Positions 29,107-40,882 are shown, counted from the stretch's first letter. The stretch is 64,000 nt of DNA from Vibrio sp. MedPE-SWchi (GCA_001874155.1 MPDB01000002.1:124001-188000), one strand, 5' to 3'. The notes: generated from the letters alone by a model not told the origin. Translations and numbers: made by a program.

Positions 29107-30531
29107 ATGAGTAAGAAACTACTAATTAAAACTTGGGGTTGTCAGATGAACGAATACGATTCATCAAAAATGGCCGACCTCATGAACGCTGCCAATGGCT
29201 ACGAATTAACTGAAGATCCAGAAGAGGCAGATGTACTTCTACTCAATACCTGTTCTATTCGCGAAAAAGCGCAAGAAAAGGTATTCCACCAGCTTGGTCG
29301 TTGGAAAACGCTGAAAGATAAAAAAGAAGGCGTTGTCATTGGTGTAGGCGGCTGTGTCGCGACCCAAGAGGGTGATCATATTCGCCGACGTGCTCCTTTT
29401 GTTGATGTAATTTTTGGCCCGCAAACACTGCACCGCTTGCCACAAATGATTCAATCATCTCTATCTGACGATGCGCCAGTCATGGACATTTCTTTCCCAG
29501 AGATTGAAAAATTCGATAACCTGCCGGAACCAAAGGCAGATGGGGCAACCGCATTCGTTTCAATCATGGAAGGCTGCTCTAAGTACTGTACATACTGCGT
29601 TGTACCGTATACTCGCGGTGAAGAAGTCAGCCGTCCTATGGATGACGTTCTATTTGAAATCGCACAGCTTGCCGATCAAGGTGTACGTGAAGTTAACCTG
29701 CTTGGACAAAACGTGAACGCTTACCGTGGTCCAATGCACGATGGCGACATCTGCTCGTTTGCCGATCTGCTTCGTTTAGTGGCCTCTATCGATGGTATCG
29801 ATCGTATCCGATTCACAACAAGCCACCCGCTAGAATTTACTGATGATATTGTTGCCGTTTATGAGGACACTCCAGAGTTAGTGAGCTTCCTACATCTGCC
29901 AGTACAAAGCGGCAGTGACCGTATTCTAACGATGATGAAGCGCCCGCACACCGCAATTGAATACAAATCTATCATTCGAAAATTACGCAAAGCGCGCCCT
30001 GACATCCAAATCAGCTCGGATTTTATCGTGGCCTTCCCTGGCGAAAGCGATCAGGACTTCCAAGACACAATGAAGCTTATCAAAGCCGTCGATTTTGATA
30101 TGAGCTTTAGCTTTATCTTCTCGCCACGACCTGGCACACCAGCGGCTGATTACCCTTGTGACCTACCAGAACAAACGAAGAAAGAGCGTCTATACGAACT
30201 TCAGCAAACAGTAAATGCTCAAGCCATGCGTTACTCTCGTTTAATGCTTGGCACTGAGCAGCGTGTACTCGTTGAAGGTCCATCGAAGAAAAATCTAATG
30301 GAGCTGCGTGGCCGTACTGAAAATAGCCGTGTTGTGAATTTTGAAGGGTCTGCCGACCTGATTGGTCAGTTTGTCGATGTGAAGATTGTTGACGTATTCG
30401 CGAACTCTTTACGTGGTGAACTTGTACGTACAGAAAAAGACATGGACCTTCGCTCTGTGATCTCACCAACTCAGATGATGGCTCAAACCAAGCGTGAAGA
30501 TGAATTAGGTGTCGCTACATTTACGCCATAA
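29107..30531 (+). CDS. miaB: tRNA-2-methylthio-N6-dimethylallyladenosine synthase MiaB
   Basis: Radical-SAM methylthiotransferase that adds the 2-methylthio group to i6A37 in tRNAs reading UNN codons. 474 residues, the E. coli length. N-terminal UPF0004 domain with [25 protein letters not shown] and VGGCVA (three Cys for the auxiliary cluster); radical-SAM motif [18 protein letters not shown] near residue 157; C-terminal TRAM domain from about 375. It acts on tRNA-Tyr-type tRNAs among others, and two such tRNA genes are in this window. ATG 29107 follows aacagag. Divergent from ubiF. Confidence 0.98.
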   Translation: MSKKLLIKTWGCQMNEYDSSKMADLMNAANGYELTEDPEEADVLLLNTCSIREKAQEKVFHQLGRWKTLKDKKEGVVIGVGGCVATQEGDHIRRRAPFVDVIFGPQTLHRLPQMIQSSLSDDAPVMDISFPEIEKFDNLPEPKADGATAFVSIMEGCSKYCTYCVVPYTRGEEVSRPMDDVLFEIAQLADQGVREVNLLGQNVNAYRGPMHDGDICSFADLLRLVASIDGIDRIRFTTSHPLEFTDDIVAVYEDTPELVSFLHLPVQSGSDRILTMMKRPHTAIEYKSIIRKLRKARPDIQISSDFIVAFPGESDQDFQDTMKLIKAVDFDMSFSFIFSPRPGTPAADYPCDLPEQTKKERLYELQQTVNAQAMRYSRLMLGTEQRVLVEGPSKKNLMELRGRTENSRVVNFEGSADLIGQFVDVKIVDVFANSLRGELVRTEKDMDLRSVISPTQMMAQTKREDELGVATFTP

Positions 30532-30565
30532 GGTTTATCTCTTAAAGATCCAACACAAAGCTTGA

Positions 30566-30604
30566 ATTTCCCTAATTCAGTGACCATCTTAGAGTTAGGG
30601 AAAT
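30566..30604. repeat. 10-base inverted repeat in the miaB 3' region
   Basis: ATTTCCCTAA at 30566-30575 and TTAGGGAAAT at 30595-30604 are perfect reverse complements with a 19-base loop. It lies between the miaB stop and the terminator, so it would form an extra hairpin at the mRNA end. Confidence 0.6.
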
Positions 30605-30610
30605 CGCCAA

Positions 30611-30639
30611 ATAAAGCCCGGTTTCGATCGGGCTTTTTG
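30611..30639 (+). terminator. Terminator of miaB
   Basis: Stem aaagcccg / cgggcttt with an 8-base loop and a T run, 80 bases past miaB and 27 bases before ybeZ. Confidence 0.85.
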
Positions 30640-30665
30640 CTATTGGCACACTATGAGAGGCCACT

Positions 30666-31760
30666 TTGAGCACTAAAATTGTCACTTTAGAAATTAATTT
30701 AGAACCATCAGATAATCGTCGTCTCGCCAGTTTGTGTGGCCCTTTCGATGATAATATCAAGCATTTAGAACGTCGTCTGGGCGTTGAAATTAATCATCGA
30801 AATAATTTTTTCACTATTGTTGGAAAACCCCATACTGCGGCAGCCGCTCTAGATATTGTCAAAAGACTTTATGTTGATACCGCCCCAGTGAGAGGGAACA
30901 TCCCTGATATCGAACCAGAGCAGGTTCACCTGAATGTGAAAGAATCAGGCGTACTAGAGCAAGCAGAAGAAACAACGCTCGAGCACGGTAAAGAAGTGTT
31001 CATCAAAACGAAAAAAGGTGTTATCAAACCTAGAACACCGAATCAAGGTCAGTACCTTGTCAATATGGTGACTCACGACATCAGTTTCGGCATTGGCCCT
31101 GCTGGTACAGGTAAAACCTATTTAGCCGTAGCTGCTGCTGTTGATGCCCTTGAGCGACAAGAGATTCGCCGTATTCTATTGACTAGACCAGCTGTTGAAG
31201 CCGGAGAGAAGCTCGGCTTTCTCCCTGGAGATTTGAGTCAGAAAGTCGACCCTTACCTTCGCCCTCTTTACGATGCACTGTTTGAAATGCTTGGCTTTGA
31301 AAAAGTCGAGAAACTCATAGAGCGCAACGTTATCGAAGTGGCGCCTTTAGCTTACATGCGCGGCCGCACGCTTAACGATGCATTCATTATTCTCGATGAA
31401 AGCCAAAACACAACCGTTGAGCAAATGAAGATGTTCTTAACGCGTATCGGCTTTAACTCACGCGCGGTGATTACTGGTGATGTAACGCAGATCGACCTAC
31501 CTCGTGGTGCTCGATCTGGCCTCCGTCATGCAATTGAAGTCCTCAGTGACGTGGAAGAAATCAGCTTTAATTTCTTCCTCTCTGACGACGTTGTGCGTCA
31601 CCCTGTCGTTGCTCGCATTGTCAATGCCTACGAAAAATGGGAAACGCAAGATCAGAAAGAGCGCAAAGAGTATGAAAAACGTCGACGTGAAGAACGAGAA
31701 GCGAAGTCCATTGAACAGGATCTAACTTCAGCTCCTCCAGTGCAAGAGCAGAACAAATAA
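30666..31760 (+). CDS. ybeZ: PhoH-like NTPase YbeZ
   Basis: 364-residue PhoH-family P-loop NTPase. Walker [20 protein letters not shown] near residue 150, a Walker [13 protein letters not shown], and the family blocks [17 protein letters not shown] and [18 protein letters not shown]-like N-terminal domain and a strongly charged C-terminal tail ([18 protein letters not shown]) suggest RNA contact. It is linked to the RNase YbeY, which starts on its last base; YbeZ is thought to assist YbeY in rRNA handling. The start is a TTG at 30666 with gagagg 5 bases upstream; the protein [12 protein letters not shown] aligns well with that choice. Confidence 0.94.
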   Translation: MSTKIVTLEINLEPSDNRRLASLCGPFDDNIKHLERRLGVEINHRNNFFTIVGKPHTAAAALDIVKRLYVDTAPVRGNIPDIEPEQVHLNVKESGVLEQAEETTLEHGKEVFIKTKKGVIKPRTPNQGQYLVNMVTHDISFGIGPAGTGKTYLAVAAAVDALERQEIRRILLTRPAVEAGEKLGFLPGDLSQKVDPYLRPLYDALFEMLGFEKVEKLIERNVIEVAPLAYMRGRTLNDAFIILDESQNTTVEQMKMFLTRIGFNSRAVITGDVTQIDLPRGARSGLRHAIEVLSDVEEISFNFFLSDDVVRHPVVARIVNAYEKWETQDQKERKEYEKRRREEREAKSIEQDLTSAPPVQEQNK

Positions 31761-32224
31761 TGACAATCGAACTTGATCTCCAACTTGCTGTAGAAGATGA
31801 CAGCGGCCTACCAACAGAAGCCGATATTCATCTCTGGTTAAGCAAGGCTGTGACAAACTTCCAAGCACATGCGGAAGTAACCGTTCGAATCGTCGATACT
31901 CAAGAGAGTCATAATCTAAACCTTCAGTACAGAGGAAAAGACAAGCCGACAAATGTGCTGTCTTTCCCGTTTGAGGCGCCACCAGGTGTGGAACTTGATC
32001 TCCTTGGAGATTTGATTATCTGTCGCCAAGTTGTTGAGCAAGAGGCAAAAGAGCAACAGAAACCGGTCTTAGCACACTGGGCGCATATGGTTGTACATGG
32101 TAGCTTGCATCTGCTAGGTTATGATCATATAGACGATAATGAAGCTGAAGAAATGGAATCTCTAGAGAGCGAATTTCTGATGTCTATGGGCTTTCAAGAC
32201 CCATATATCGATGAAAAACTTTAG
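31760..32224 (+). CDS. ybeY: Endoribonuclease YbeY
   Basis: 154-residue metalloprotein RNase acting on 16S rRNA 3'-end maturation and ribosome quality control. The metal site is [12 protein letters not shown] near residue 111 (three His), and the RNA-binding part has [19 protein letters not shown]. The start ATG overlaps the ybeZ stop (TAATG), implying coupled translation. Together with ybeZ and corC it forms the conserved ybeZYX-lnt string. Confidence 0.97.
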   Translation: MTIELDLQLAVEDDSGLPTEADIHLWLSKAVTNFQAHAEVTVRIVDTQESHNLNLQYRGKDKPTNVLSFPFEAPPGVELDLLGDLIICRQVVEQEAKEQQKPVLAHWAHMVVHGSLHLLGYDHIDDNEAEEMESLESEFLMSMGFQDPYIDEKL

Positions 32225-32350
32225 TCGATAAGCTTTACTTCCTAATAATAGCGGAGTAAAAGTGACCAATATACTGTGTCTTCGAGTTCTACTTTTGAAG
32301 GCATTATGTGCGCTATCACACATTTGATAGTTTTTTAGATATGAGAAGCA

Positions 32351-33250
32351 ATGAACGACGAAAATCCTCCCCCTTCGCCGGAAGGTAAAAAAGAAAAGGC
32401 TGAAGGTCCGAGTAGAAAGTCCTTATTAGGACGTCTAGGACAACTATTTCAAACTGAACCTAAGGACCGCCAAGAATTGGTTGATGTCATAAGGGACTCA
32501 GAAGAGAATGATTTAATCGACCATGACACCCGAGATATGCTTGAAGGCGTCATGGAGATATCTGAAATGCGCATTCGTGACATCATGATACCGCGTTCTC
32601 AGATGGTCACCGTAGAGAGAAGTGATGATCTTGATGCACTTATCTCCCTCATCACTGATGCGCAGCACTCTCGCTACCCAGTTATTAGCGAAGACAAAGA
32701 TCACGTTGAAGGTATTTTGCTTGCTAAAGACTTGCTCAAGTATTTAGGCTCTGGCAGTGCACCTTTCACCATTGAGCAGGTTATTCGTCCTGCGGTTGTT
32801 GTACCTGAGAGTAAACGCGTTGATCGACTACTCAAAGAATTCCGTGAAGAACGCTACCATATGGCGATTGTGGTCGATGAATTTGGAGGCGTGTCTGGAT
32901 TGGTAACCATTGAAGACATTCTAGAAGAAATAGTTGGAGAGATTGAAGACGAGTTTGACGACGAGGAAGAAATCGATATTCGTAAGCTCAGCAAGCATAC
33001 CTTTGCTGTAAAAGCGCTAACGACCATTGAAGAATTCAACGACACATTCAAAACAAGCTTCAGTGACGATGAAGTTGATACCGTCGGTGGCCTAGTAATG
33101 AGTGCATTGGGACACCTACCTTCACGCGGTGAAGTCGTAGAGATCCATCAGTATGTGTTCAAGGTTGCTGCGGCTGATAACCGTCGAGTATTACAGCTCC
33201 AAGTAACGGTACCAGACGAAGAACCGCTACCCCAACCATTAGAAGAGTAA
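32351..33250 (+). CDS. corC: CorC/YbeX, CBS-domain magnesium/cobalt homeostasis protein
   Basis: 299 residues: N-terminal charged region, a CBS pair (about 70-190; [18 protein letters not shown] and [21 protein letters not shown]), an [30 protein letters not shown] acidic hinge, quoted here only as the conserved [17 protein letters not shown] pattern, and a C-terminal CorC_HlyC domain. No membrane part is present, unlike the CNNM type. E. coli YbeX is linked to Mg/Co efflux and to ribosome function. It is 126 bases after ybeY and 58 before lnt. Confidence 0.94.
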   Translation: MNDENPPPSPEGKKEKAEGPSRKSLLGRLGQLFQTEPKDRQELVDVIRDSEENDLIDHDTRDMLEGVMEISEMRIRDIMIPRSQMVTVERSDDLDALISLITDAQHSRYPVISEDKDHVEGILLAKDLLKYLGSGSAPFTIEQVIRPAVVVPESKRVDRLLKEFREERYHMAIVVDEFGGVSGLVTIEDILEEIVGEIEDEFDDEEEIDIRKLSKHTFAVKALTTIEEFNDTFKTSFSDDEVDTVGGLVMSALGHLPSRGEVVEIHQYVFKVAAADNRRVLQLQVTVPDEEPLPQPLEE

Positions 33251-33308
33251 GATTTCGTAATTGAAATACTTTTACTCAATCGAGATGAGTTTTTTCGAGA
33301 AAATATAG

Positions 33309-34850
33309 ATGACAAACACCATTGCTCATCGCCTAATACGGCCTCTAGGGGCCGTTTTTGTTGGCGCATTAACTACCCTATCTTTCGCCCCTTTTTCCAT
33401 TTGGCCCTTAGCCATCATCAGCCCGCTTATTCTATTGCTACTGCTCCAAGGGCAAACAGCTAAACGCGGCTTCTTTATTGGCTATGCATGGGGCATTGGT
33501 CTCTTTGCAACCGGCATTAGTTGGGTTCATATCAGTATCGATGTCTTCGGTGGTATGCCGAAAATAGCGGGCCTTTTCTTAATGGCGTTGCTTGTGGGTT
33601 ACTTAGCCTTGTACAGCGGACTGTTTGCTTGGTCTTTGAACCGTTTTTTCCCAACTCTAAGCCGCCATCGATTTTTCCTTGCTGCACCCGCCTTATGGTT
33701 AATCACAGACTGGTTACGAGGTTGGGTTATGACTGGCTTTCCATGGCTATGGCTTGGATACAGTCAAATAGACTCCCCGCTCGTAAACTTTGCGCCTATT
33801 GGTGGTGTGGAACTGATCACGTTAGCTTTGATTCTTTGTACTTCTGCCATAGCCTTCGCCATTTTAAAGCGCTCATGGTCAGTACTCATCATCCCAAGTG
33901 TCATACTCACAGCTGGATTCAGCCTTAGAAATATAGACTGGGTAACACCTAATCAGGATGAGCCAACAAAGGTCGCTTTAATACAGGGTAATGTTGACCA
34001 AGCAAGTAAATGGATGCCAAACCAGCGCTGGCCAACGATCATGAAATACGTTGATTTCAGCAAAGACAACTGGGATTCAGATATCATCATCTGGCCAGAA
34101 GCGGCGATTCCTGCTTTTGAGTTTGAGATTCCTTCCTTTTTACGAAACCTCGATGAAACAGCGAAAATGAATCAAACCTCAATTATCACAGGGGTGGTCA
34201 ACAAAGGTGATGACAATGATTTCTACAACAGCGTTTTAGCCATAGGGGCGACGCCATATGGTGAATACAACTACGACCCGAATGAGCGCTACCATAAACA
34301 CCACCTACTCCCTTTCGGAGAGTTTGTCCCTTTTGAGGACATACTGAGGCCACTTGCACCGTTCTTCAACTTGCCAATGTCATCATTTAGCCGGGGAAAT
34401 TTTGTTCAACCCAACATTATCGCAAATGGCCGACATATGGCCCCTGCACTTTGCTATGAGATCATTTTTAATGAGCAGGTAAGACAAAATATCACTGATG
34501 ACACGGACTTTATTTTGACGCTCTCAAATGATGCTTGGTTTGGTGACTCAATTGGGCCATTACAGCATATGGAAATAGCACGGATGCGGGCTCGTGAATT
34601 AGGAAAACCGTTAATCCGTTCAACGAACAATGGCGTAACGGCCGTCACGGACTATAAAGGTAATATCATCAAGCAAGTGCCCCAATTTGAGACAGCGGTG
34701 CTCAATGCAACGTTACATTCAACTACGGGACATACACCATATCGATATGTTGGTACATGGCCGCTCTATATATGGGTGTTACTCAGCCTGTCTCTATCTG
34801 TGTTCTTCACACGTAGCCAGAGACAATACACAAGTATAGAGAAAGAGTAG
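33309..34850 (+). CDS. lnt: Apolipoprotein N-acyltransferase
   Basis: Adds the third acyl chain to the N-terminal Cys of lipoproteins at the outer face of the inner membrane. 513 residues: about six N-terminal membrane segments (first 200 residues), a nitrilase domain (about 220-470) with the catalytic Glu in [12 protein letters not shown], Lys in the [15 protein letters not shown] region and Cys in [10 protein letters not shown], and a final membrane segment [15 protein letters not shown]. It serves the many lipoproteins nearby (LptE, RlpA and MetQ among them). Last gene of ybeZ-ybeY-corC-lnt, with a terminator after it. Confidence 0.96.
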   Translation: MTNTIAHRLIRPLGAVFVGALTTLSFAPFSIWPLAIISPLILLLLLQGQTAKRGFFIGYAWGIGLFATGISWVHISIDVFGGMPKIAGLFLMALLVGYLALYSGLFAWSLNRFFPTLSRHRFFLAAPALWLITDWLRGWVMTGFPWLWLGYSQIDSPLVNFAPIGGVELITLALILCTSAIAFAILKRSWSVLIIPSVILTAGFSLRNIDWVTPNQDEPTKVALIQGNVDQASKWMPNQRWPTIMKYVDFSKDNWDSDIIIWPEAAIPAFEFEIPSFLRNLDETAKMNQTSIITGVVNKGDDNDFYNSVLAIGATPYGEYNYDPNERYHKHHLLPFGEFVPFEDILRPLAPFFNLPMSSFSRGNFVQPNIIANGRHMAPALCYEIIFNEQVRQNITDDTDFILTLSNDAWFGDSIGPLQHMEIARMRARELGKPLIRSTNNGVTAVTDYKGNIIKQVPQFETAVLNATLHSTTGHTPYRYVGTWPLYIWVLLSLSLSVFFTRSQRQYTSIEKE

Positions 34851-34865
34851 ACACTTCTTTACTGG

Positions 34866-34904
34866 TAAAAAGGCACCTAGTCGTCATGCAACTGGTGCCT
34901 TTGT
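34866..34904. terminator. Bidirectional terminator between lnt and ybeL
   Basis: Stem aaaggcacc / ggtgccttt with a 16-base loop and flanking A and T runs, between convergent lnt and ybeL. Confidence 0.75.
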
Positions 34905-34927
34905 TAGCCATATGCTGATAAGAAAAT

Positions 34928-35398
34928 CTAAGGCTTAAGCGCTTGCCGCGTAAACCCCGCATGCCCACATTTAGTACATGGAATGACTTTCGTCGGATGA
35001 TTGTATTGAACCTTGTGACCACATTCATCGCAGATAAGAACCCCCAAGCCAATCATGTCACCAACTTGGTACAAGCCTTGATGCTCTAAATCCTGAAACA
35101 GCTCAACCCACTCAACTTTGGTTCTATCAGTAATATCTAGAAGCCCTTGCCAGATAGAGTTTGAAATCATCAAGGAAAACGGGCTGCCTTTACTCTCCTC
35201 ATAATTATCGGCAAATTCCTTAAAATCATATTTAAGATAGGCACTTATGAGTGATAACTCATCTTTTGTCATGTCATTAGCAGCACTCACGACTTTCGCC
35301 GATGTTTCAAAGACATGGTTAATTTCTTCTGGGCTACTTTTCAACGTGTCGACAACTTCATCAAACATATCTTCATAACCAGCTTTATGTTTTGGCAT
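34928..35398 (-). CDS. ybeL: Zinc-ribbon protein, YbeL-like (DUF1451)
   Basis: 156 residues: a mostly helical acidic N-terminal part ([20 protein letters not shown]) and a C-terminal zinc ribbon with two CxxC pairs ([10 protein letters not shown] and [11 protein letters not shown]). This is the DUF1451/YbeL pattern; function is unknown. ATG 35398 (MPKHKAGYE) has a consensus aggaggt 7 bases upstream on its strand, so the track start five codons before is rejected. Divergent from leuS, and ybeL also neighbours leuS in E. coli. Confidence 0.9.
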   Translation of the reverse strand: MPKHKAGYEDMFDEVVDTLKSSPEEINHVFETSAKVVSAANDMTKDELSLISAYLKYDFKEFADNYEESKGSPFSLMISNSIWQGLLDITDRTKVEWVELFQDLEHQGLYQVGDMIGLGVLICDECGHKVQYNHPTKVIPCTKCGHAGFTRQALKP

Positions 35399-35519
35399 AA
35401 CATACCTCCTCAAGACAGATTGGCTATTGTTGTACTTCGCTCCTTTAGGTATTCTATGTCGATCTACTCGAATCTGTTCTAACCGAACTCACAAATTCCA
35501 AGATAACCGGATATCATCG

Positions 35520-38096
35520 ATGCAAGAGCAATATAACCCGCAAGATATTGAACAAAAAGTTCAACAGCACTGGGACAACAATGAAACCTTTGTTGTAAGT
35601 GAAGACCCAAACAAAGAAAAATTCTACTGTCTATCTATGTTCCCTTACCCAAGTGGCCGACTGCACATGGGTCACGTGCGTAACTACACCATCGGTGATG
35701 TGGTATCTCGTTTCCAACGTCTACAAGGCAAAAACGTAATGCAGCCAATTGGTTGGGATGCATTCGGCCTACCTGCAGAGAACGCAGCTGTTAAAAACAA
35801 CACAGCGCCTGCACCATGGACTTACGAAAACATTGAGTACATGAAGAACCAACTTAAGCTTCTAGGCTTTGGTTACGACTGGAACCGTGAATTCGCAACG
35901 TGTACGCCTGAGTACTACCGTTGGGAACAAGAGTTCTTCACTAAGCTTTACGAAAAAGGTCTAGTTTACAAGAAGACTTCTTCAGTGAACTGGTGTCCAA
36001 ACGACCAAACAGTACTGGCAAACGAGCAAGTAGAAGATGGTTGCTGCTGGCGTTGTGATACTCCAGTAGAACAAAAGAAGATCCCACAGTGGTTTATTAA
36101 AATCACTGAGTACGCTCAAGAACTACTAGACGATCTAGATAACCTTGAAGGTTGGCCTGAAATGGTTAAGACCATGCAGCGTAACTGGATCGGTCGCTCT
36201 GAAGGTGTTGAGCTATCTTTCGCTGTTAACGGCGAAGAAGCACCATTAGAAGTGTACACAACGCGTCCAGATACACTAATGGGTGTTTCTTACGTTGGTA
36301 TCGCTGCAGGTCACCCTCTTGCAGAGAAAGCATCGAAGAACAACCCTGAGCTTGCTGCATTCGTTGAAGAGTGTCGTAACACTAAAGTTGCTGAAGCTGA
36401 ACTCGCAACGATGGAAAAGAAAGGTATGGATACTGGCCTAACGGCTATCCACCCTCTTAACGGTCGTGTTGTTCCGGTATACGTAGCAAACTTCGTACTT
36501 ATGGATTACGGCACGGGGGCGGTAATGGCGGTTCCTGCTCACGATCAACGTGACTACGAGTTCGCAACTAAGTACGGCATCGATATCATCCCAGTAATCA
36601 AACCTGAAGATGGTTCTGAACTAGACGTGTCTGAAGCGGCTTACACTGAAAAAGGTGTCCTGTTCGACTCTGGTGAATTCGATGGTCTTGCGTTCCAAGA
36701 AGCATTCGATGCAATTGCTGCGAAGCTTGAAGCTGAAGGCAAAGGTAAGAAGACAGTAAACTTCCGTCTACGTGACTGGGGTGTATCTCGTCAACGTTAC
36801 TGGGGTGCTCCAATCCCAATGGTAACCACTGAAGACGGTGAAGTTCACCCAGTACCAGCAGACCAACTACCAGTCATTCTTCCTGAAGATGTAGTAATGG
36901 ATGGCGTAACTAGCCCAATCAAGGCTGACAAGTCTTGGGCTGAAACAACATTCAACGGCGAACCAGCTCTACGTGAGACTGACACGTTCGATACGTTTAT
37001 GGAGTCTTCTTGGTACTACGCACGTTACTGTTCTCCACAGGCAGACGACATTCTAGATCCAGAGAAAGCAAACTACTGGCTACCCGTTGACCAATACGTT
37101 GGTGGTATCGAGCACGCTTGTATGCACCTGCTTTACTCTCGTTTCTTCCATAAGCTTCTACGTGATGCGGGTTACGTGACGTCTGATGAACCGTTCAAGC
37201 AACTGCTATGTCAAGGCATGGTTCTGGCTGACGCGTTCTATCACGAAAACGAAAAAGGCACCAAAGAGTGGATTGCACCGACTGACGTAACGGTTGAACG
37301 TGACGGTAAAGGTCGCATCGAAAAAGCAGTCGACGATCAAGGCCGTGAAGTTGAACACTCAGGCATGATCAAAATGTCTAAGTCTAAGAACAACGGTATC
37401 GACCCACAAGAGATGGTAGACAAGTACGGCGCTGATACAGTACGTCTATTCATGATGTTTGCATCGCCTGCAGACATGACACTTGAGTGGCAAGAATCTG
37501 GCGTTGAAGGTGCAAACCGTTTCCTTAAACGTGTTTGGAAATTGGTTCACGCCCACTCTTCTAAGGGTGCAACAGAATCTGTTGATGCTTCTGCGCTATC
37601 TGGCGACCAAAAAGCACTTCGCCGTGATGTTCATAAGACGATTGCGAAAGTGACAGACGATATCGATCGCCGCCAAACGTTCAATACGGCTATCGCGGCA
37701 ATCATGGAACTGATGAACAAGCTAGCAAAAGCGCCACAAGAGTCTGTACAAGATCGTGCAATTCTTGATGAAGCGCTAAAAGCAGTGGTTCGCATGCTTT
37801 ACCCTATGACACCACACATCTCTTACGAAATGTGGATTGCGCTTGGTGAATCAAACGTAGACTCAGCAACATGGCCAACGTTTGACGAGCAAGCACTGGT
37901 TGAAGACGAGAAGACTATTGTTGTGATGATCAACGGTAAGCTACGTGCGAAACTGCAGGTTCCGGCGGATATCACAGAAGATGCAGTGAAAGAACTGGGG
38001 CTTAATGATGAGAACGCGATTAAATTCTTAGACGGTCTGACAATTCGTAAAGTAATATACGTGCCAGGTAAGCTACTGAATATTGTTGCTAACTAA
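35520..38096 (+). CDS. leuS: Leucyl-tRNA synthetase
   Basis: Charges tRNA-Leu and edits mischarged products. ATG 35520 ([15 protein letters not shown]) gives 858 residues against 860 in E. coli; the track start adds 31 unrelated codons. Class I signatures: the HIGH motif [15 protein letters not shown] near residue 42 and [12 protein letters not shown] near 620. The CP1 editing domain contains [20 protein letters not shown] and the editing Asp region [19 protein letters not shown]. It heads the leuS-lptE-holA string; a terminator-like hairpin follows before lptE. Confidence 0.98.
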   Translation: MQEQYNPQDIEQKVQQHWDNNETFVVSEDPNKEKFYCLSMFPYPSGRLHMGHVRNYTIGDVVSRFQRLQGKNVMQPIGWDAFGLPAENAAVKNNTAPAPWTYENIEYMKNQLKLLGFGYDWNREFATCTPEYYRWEQEFFTKLYEKGLVYKKTSSVNWCPNDQTVLANEQVEDGCCWRCDTPVEQKKIPQWFIKITEYAQELLDDLDNLEGWPEMVKTMQRNWIGRSEGVELSFAVNGEEAPLEVYTTRPDTLMGVSYVGIAAGHPLAEKASKNNPELAAFVEECRNTKVAEAELATMEKKGMDTGLTAIHPLNGRVVPVYVANFVLMDYGTGAVMAVPAHDQRDYEFATKYGIDIIPVIKPEDGSELDVSEAAYTEKGVLFDSGEFDGLAFQEAFDAIAAKLEAEGKGKKTVNFRLRDWGVSRQRYWGAPIPMVTTEDGEVHPVPADQLPVILPEDVVMDGVTSPIKADKSWAETTFNGEPALRETDTFDTFMESSWYYARYCSPQADDILDPEKANYWLPVDQYVGGIEHACMHLLYSRFFHKLLRDAGYVTSDEPFKQLLCQGMVLADAFYHENEKGTKEWIAPTDVTVERDGKGRIEKAVDDQGREVEHSGMIKMSKSKNNGIDPQEMVDKYGADTVRLFMMFASPADMTLEWQESGVEGANRFLKRVWKLVHAHSSKGATESVDASALSGDQKALRRDVHKTIAKVTDDIDRRQTFNTAIAAIMELMNKLAKAPQESVQDRAILDEALKAVVRMLYPMTPHISYEMWIALGESNVDSATWPTFDEQALVEDEKTIVVMINGKLRAKLQVPADITEDAVKELGLNDENAIKFLDGLTIRKVIYVPGKLLNIVAN

Positions 38097-38158
38097 TCAT
38101 TTGTTAGAACTATTCCTTCCAGCATCAAGCTAGGATTAGTTTATACAATATGTAAATC

Positions 38159-38188
38159 AAGCAGGGCCTTCACCCGCCCTGCTTATTT
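38159..38188 (+). terminator. Terminator of leuS
   Basis: Stem gcagggc / gccctgc with an 8-base loop and a T-rich tail (ttattta), 65 bases after leuS. It may be partial, since lptE follows without a clear strong promoter. Confidence 0.65.
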
Positions 38189-38260
38189 ATCTAATCGTTC
38201 CCTCAATTCATAGAACAGAACCATTAGATAAGTATTTTAATTAATGAGAGCCTCCTACAA

Positions 38261-38938
38261 ATGCGCCTGACGTCTAACTCATTTAAACTCGCTTGTGTTG
38301 TATTAACCGCCAGCCTTCTTTCCGCGTGTGGATTTCAATTGCGTGGTGACTATTCCGTTCCCGATGAGCTTTCAACCTTATCTCTTACTAGCTACGACCA
38401 ATACAGTACCTTCACCCGTGTTGTAAAAAACCAACTACGCCTTAACGATGTTAAACTTGTGATTCCAAGTGATGATGTTGCCAATATTCACCTTCTTGGT
38501 GAGGGGGTCGGTGAACGAACACTTTCTTTGTATCAAAATACTCGAGCTGCAGAAAAAGAGCTAACTTTCCGCGCTTCTTATCGAGTAACCATTCCAGAAT
38601 TAGGCACAAAAGTATTTTCAACCAGCGTAACCCGTAGTTACCTTGATAACCCACTCACTGCTTTAGCTAAATCTGTAGAACGAGACATGATTGAAGACGA
38701 AATGCGCAAGCTAGCTTCAACTCAAATAATTCGTCAGATGGGTAGATTGAGAGCAGATATTGAACTTCATGAAATGTGCCTAGAAGAAAAATTTATTCCA
38801 GGAAGTACAATGTATGAAGAGAAATGCCTTTCTGAAGTTTTCAATAGTAATATACAAATGTCAGACTATTCGACCGTCACAATTGAGGAACAAAGTCCTG
38901 AGCAAACTATTAATTTCGATTCTGAAATAGAACAGTAG
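38261..38938 (+). CDS. lptE: LPS-assembly lipoprotein LptE
   Basis: Outer-membrane lipoprotein that plugs LptD and delivers LPS to the surface. Signal peptide with lipobox LTASLLSACGFQLRG (Cys near residue 22). The core matches LptE, ending with the shared RKLASTQIIRQMGRLRADIE. At 225 residues it is longer than E. coli LptE (193) because of an acidic C-terminal tail (from HEMCLEEKF) with two Cys spaced by 17 residues. It is a few bases before holA and, as in E. coli, follows leuS. Start ATG 38261 begins MRLTSNSFK. Confidence 0.93.
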   Translation: MRLTSNSFKLACVVLTASLLSACGFQLRGDYSVPDELSTLSLTSYDQYSTFTRVVKNQLRLNDVKLVIPSDDVANIHLLGEGVGERTLSLYQNTRAAEKELTFRASYRVTIPELGTKVFSTSVTRSYLDNPLTALAKSVERDMIEDEMRKLASTQIIRQMGRLRADIELHEMCLEEKFIPGSTMYEEKCLSEVFNSNIQMSDYSTVTIEEQSPEQTINFDSEIEQ

Positions 38939-38943
38939 AATTA

Positions 38944-39972
38944 GTGATGCGCATCTACGCCGATAAATTAGCCGAACAACTCAATAGACAACTACACAGT
39001 GTCTATTTATTGTTTGGTAATGAGCCATTGCTCATTCAAGAATCCTATCAAGCAATTCGAAACAAGGCACGCACGCAAGGTTTCGATGAGCATCACAGGT
39101 TCACTCTAGATAGCAGTATTAACTGGAATGATATCTATGACTGTTGCAATGCATTAAGCCTTTTCTCATCGAAGCAGATTATCGAATTAGAGGTTCCTGA
39201 AGCGGGTATCAACGCTGCTCACGCCAAAGAACTGGTCGCACTCATGCCCTCTTTGCATTCTGATATTCTTCTGATTGTGGTCGGCAGTAAGCTCACCAAG
39301 GCTCAAGAAAACGCTAAGTGGTTTAAGGCCTACAATAAACTAGGTGGCTGGGTTAGCTGCCTAACGCCTGATATACAGAGACTGCCACAGTTCGTTCATT
39401 CTCGCTGCTTAGCATTAGGGTTAAATGCCGATCTGGAAGCTAGACAGATGTTGGCTCAATGGCATGAAGGCAATTTACTTGCCCTGACGCAAAGCCTAGA
39501 GAAGCTAGCCTTGCTCTACCCTGACGGACAATTAACGGCAGTCCGAGTTGAAGAGTCTTTGAGTCGCCACAACCACTTCACCACTTTTCACTGGATTGAT
39601 GCGCTTTTAGCAGGCAAAGCTAAGCGTGCTCAACGGATACTGCGTCAACTTGAAGCCGAATCAGTCGAACCGGTCATTCTGATACGCTCAATCCAGAAAG
39701 AGCTATTACTGCTTTTAAAACTTCAAGATGAACTAAAAAGTGATCCAGCAGGGATGGTATTTGATCGAAACCGGATTTGGCAATCTAAGCGCCCACTCTA
39801 CAACAACGCACTATCTAGATTGTCGACTTCTGCTATTCATCAGCGACTCAGTATTTTGGCTCGCTGTGAGATACTCACAAAAACACAATACGATGTATCA
39901 ACTTGGCCAACATTGCACCAACTGAGCTTGGAGTTGTGTCAGCCTTCTATCAACTTAACCGTCATGCACTAA
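38944..39972 (+). CDS. holA: DNA polymerase III delta subunit
   Basis: Clamp-loader subunit that opens the beta sliding clamp. 342 residues against 343 in E. coli. Family blocks: [74 protein letters not shown] and [23 protein letters not shown]. The start can be GTG 38944 or ATG 38947; GTG gives an N-terminus aligned with E. coli MIRLY. In E. coli nadD follows holA; here the next gene is rsfS. Confidence 0.95.
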   Translation: MMRIYADKLAEQLNRQLHSVYLLFGNEPLLIQESYQAIRNKARTQGFDEHHRFTLDSSINWNDIYDCCNALSLFSSKQIIELEVPEAGINAAHAKELVALMPSLHSDILLIVVGSKLTKAQENAKWFKAYNKLGGWVSCLTPDIQRLPQFVHSRCLALGLNADLEARQMLAQWHEGNLLALTQSLEKLALLYPDGQLTAVRVEESLSRHNHFTTFHWIDALLAGKAKRAQRILRQLEAESVEPVILIRSIQKELLLLLKLQDELKSDPAGMVFDRNRIWQSKRPLYNNALSRLSTSAIHQRLSILARCEILTKTQYDVSTWPTLHQLSLELCQPSINLTVMH

Positions 39973-40031
39973 AAGCGTGCTATAATTCTCGGTTGAAAAA
40001 ACTTCTACTTACTATTTTTGAGGGCATCCTT

Positions 40032-40349
40032 TTGCTACGCGAAGAACTGAACAACTTTCTTACTGATAAAGCAGATGATATGAAAGCATTGAACATCAAA
40101 ACTATTGATGTTCAGGGAAAATCGAGCATCACTGACTACATGATCATCTGTACTGGTACCTCTAAGACACACGTATCCTCTATCGCAGGCCATGTCGCGA
40201 ACGAAGTAAAACTCGCGGGCTTAGAAACATTGGGAATGGATGGTGAAAAAGAAGGAGAATGGGTTGTGGTCGACATGGGTTCTACAATGCTTCATGTCAT
40301 GCAAGAAGAGCATAGAGAGTTATACCAATTAGAAAAACTCTGGGGCTAA
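40032..40349 (+). CDS. rsfS: Ribosome silencing factor RsfS
   Basis: Binds uL14 of the large subunit and blocks joining in stationary phase. The track ORF starts at 39903 inside holA, but the true start is a TTG at 40032 with gaggg 7 bases upstream: this gives exactly 105 residues, the E. coli length, with [19 protein letters not shown] then the conserved [18 protein letters not shown] and VHVMQEE-like [18 protein letters not shown]. rlmH begins three bases after its stop. The 59-base holA-rsfS gap leaves no room for nadD. Confidence 0.94.
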   Translation: MLREELNNFLTDKADDMKALNIKTIDVQGKSSITDYMIICTGTSKTHVSSIAGHVANEVKLAGLETLGMDGEKEGEWVVVDMGSTMLHVMQEEHRELYQLEKLWG

Positions 40350-40352
40350 TTT

Positions 40353-40823
40353 GTGAAAATACAACTGATTGCCGTTGGGACAAAAATGCCTAAATGGGTA
40401 GAGGAAGGTTTTCAAGAATATCGCCGACGCTTTCCCCACGACATGCCTCTAGAGTTAATCGAAATAACCGCAGGTAAACGTGGAAAAAATGCCGATATTG
40501 CACGCATCCTACAAAAGGAAGGCGAAGCAATGCTAGCGGCTGTACCCAAAGGCAATCGGATTGTGACACTAGATATACCAGGCAAACGTTGGGATACAGA
40601 GCAATTGTCTCAACAGCTTGAAGCGTGGAAGCTAGATGCACGTGATGTATCGATTCTCATTGGCGGGCCAGAAGGTCTGGCGCCAGCATGTAAGGCGGCT
40701 GCAGAGCAAAGCTGGTCACTCTCTCCTTTAACACTGCCTCACCCTCTGGTACGAGTGTTAATGGCAGAAAGCCTGTATCGAGCGTGGAGCATTACCGCTA
40801 ATCACCCTTACCACCGAGAATAA
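40353..40823 (+). CDS. rlmH: 23S rRNA pseudouridine-1915 methyltransferase RlmH
   Basis: SPOUT methyltransferase that methylates N3 of pseudouridine 1915 of 23S rRNA in the assembled 70S ribosome. 156 residues with the N-terminal [22 protein letters not shown], the SAM-binding knot [13 protein letters not shown] and the C-terminal [32 protein letters not shown]. The start is GTG 40353. It is coupled to rsfS by a 3-base gap, the same pairing as in E. coli, joining two late ribosome factors in one transcript. Confidence 0.96.
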   Translation: MKIQLIAVGTKMPKWVEEGFQEYRRRFPHDMPLELIEITAGKRGKNADIARILQKEGEAMLAAVPKGNRIVTLDIPGKRWDTEQLSQQLEAWKLDARDVSILIGGPEGLAPACKAAAEQSWSLSPLTLPHPLVRVLMAESLYRAWSITANHPYHRE

Positions 40824-40882
40824 GCCCTTTATACCAAACACACGGTTTATCGACTGTAGCATTATTATCGAGAACAACATCT

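Noticed and set aside
39903-40031. N-terminal extension of rsfS in the ORF track
   Set aside because: It lies inside holA in another frame; the TTG at 40032 with gaggg gives the family length exactly.
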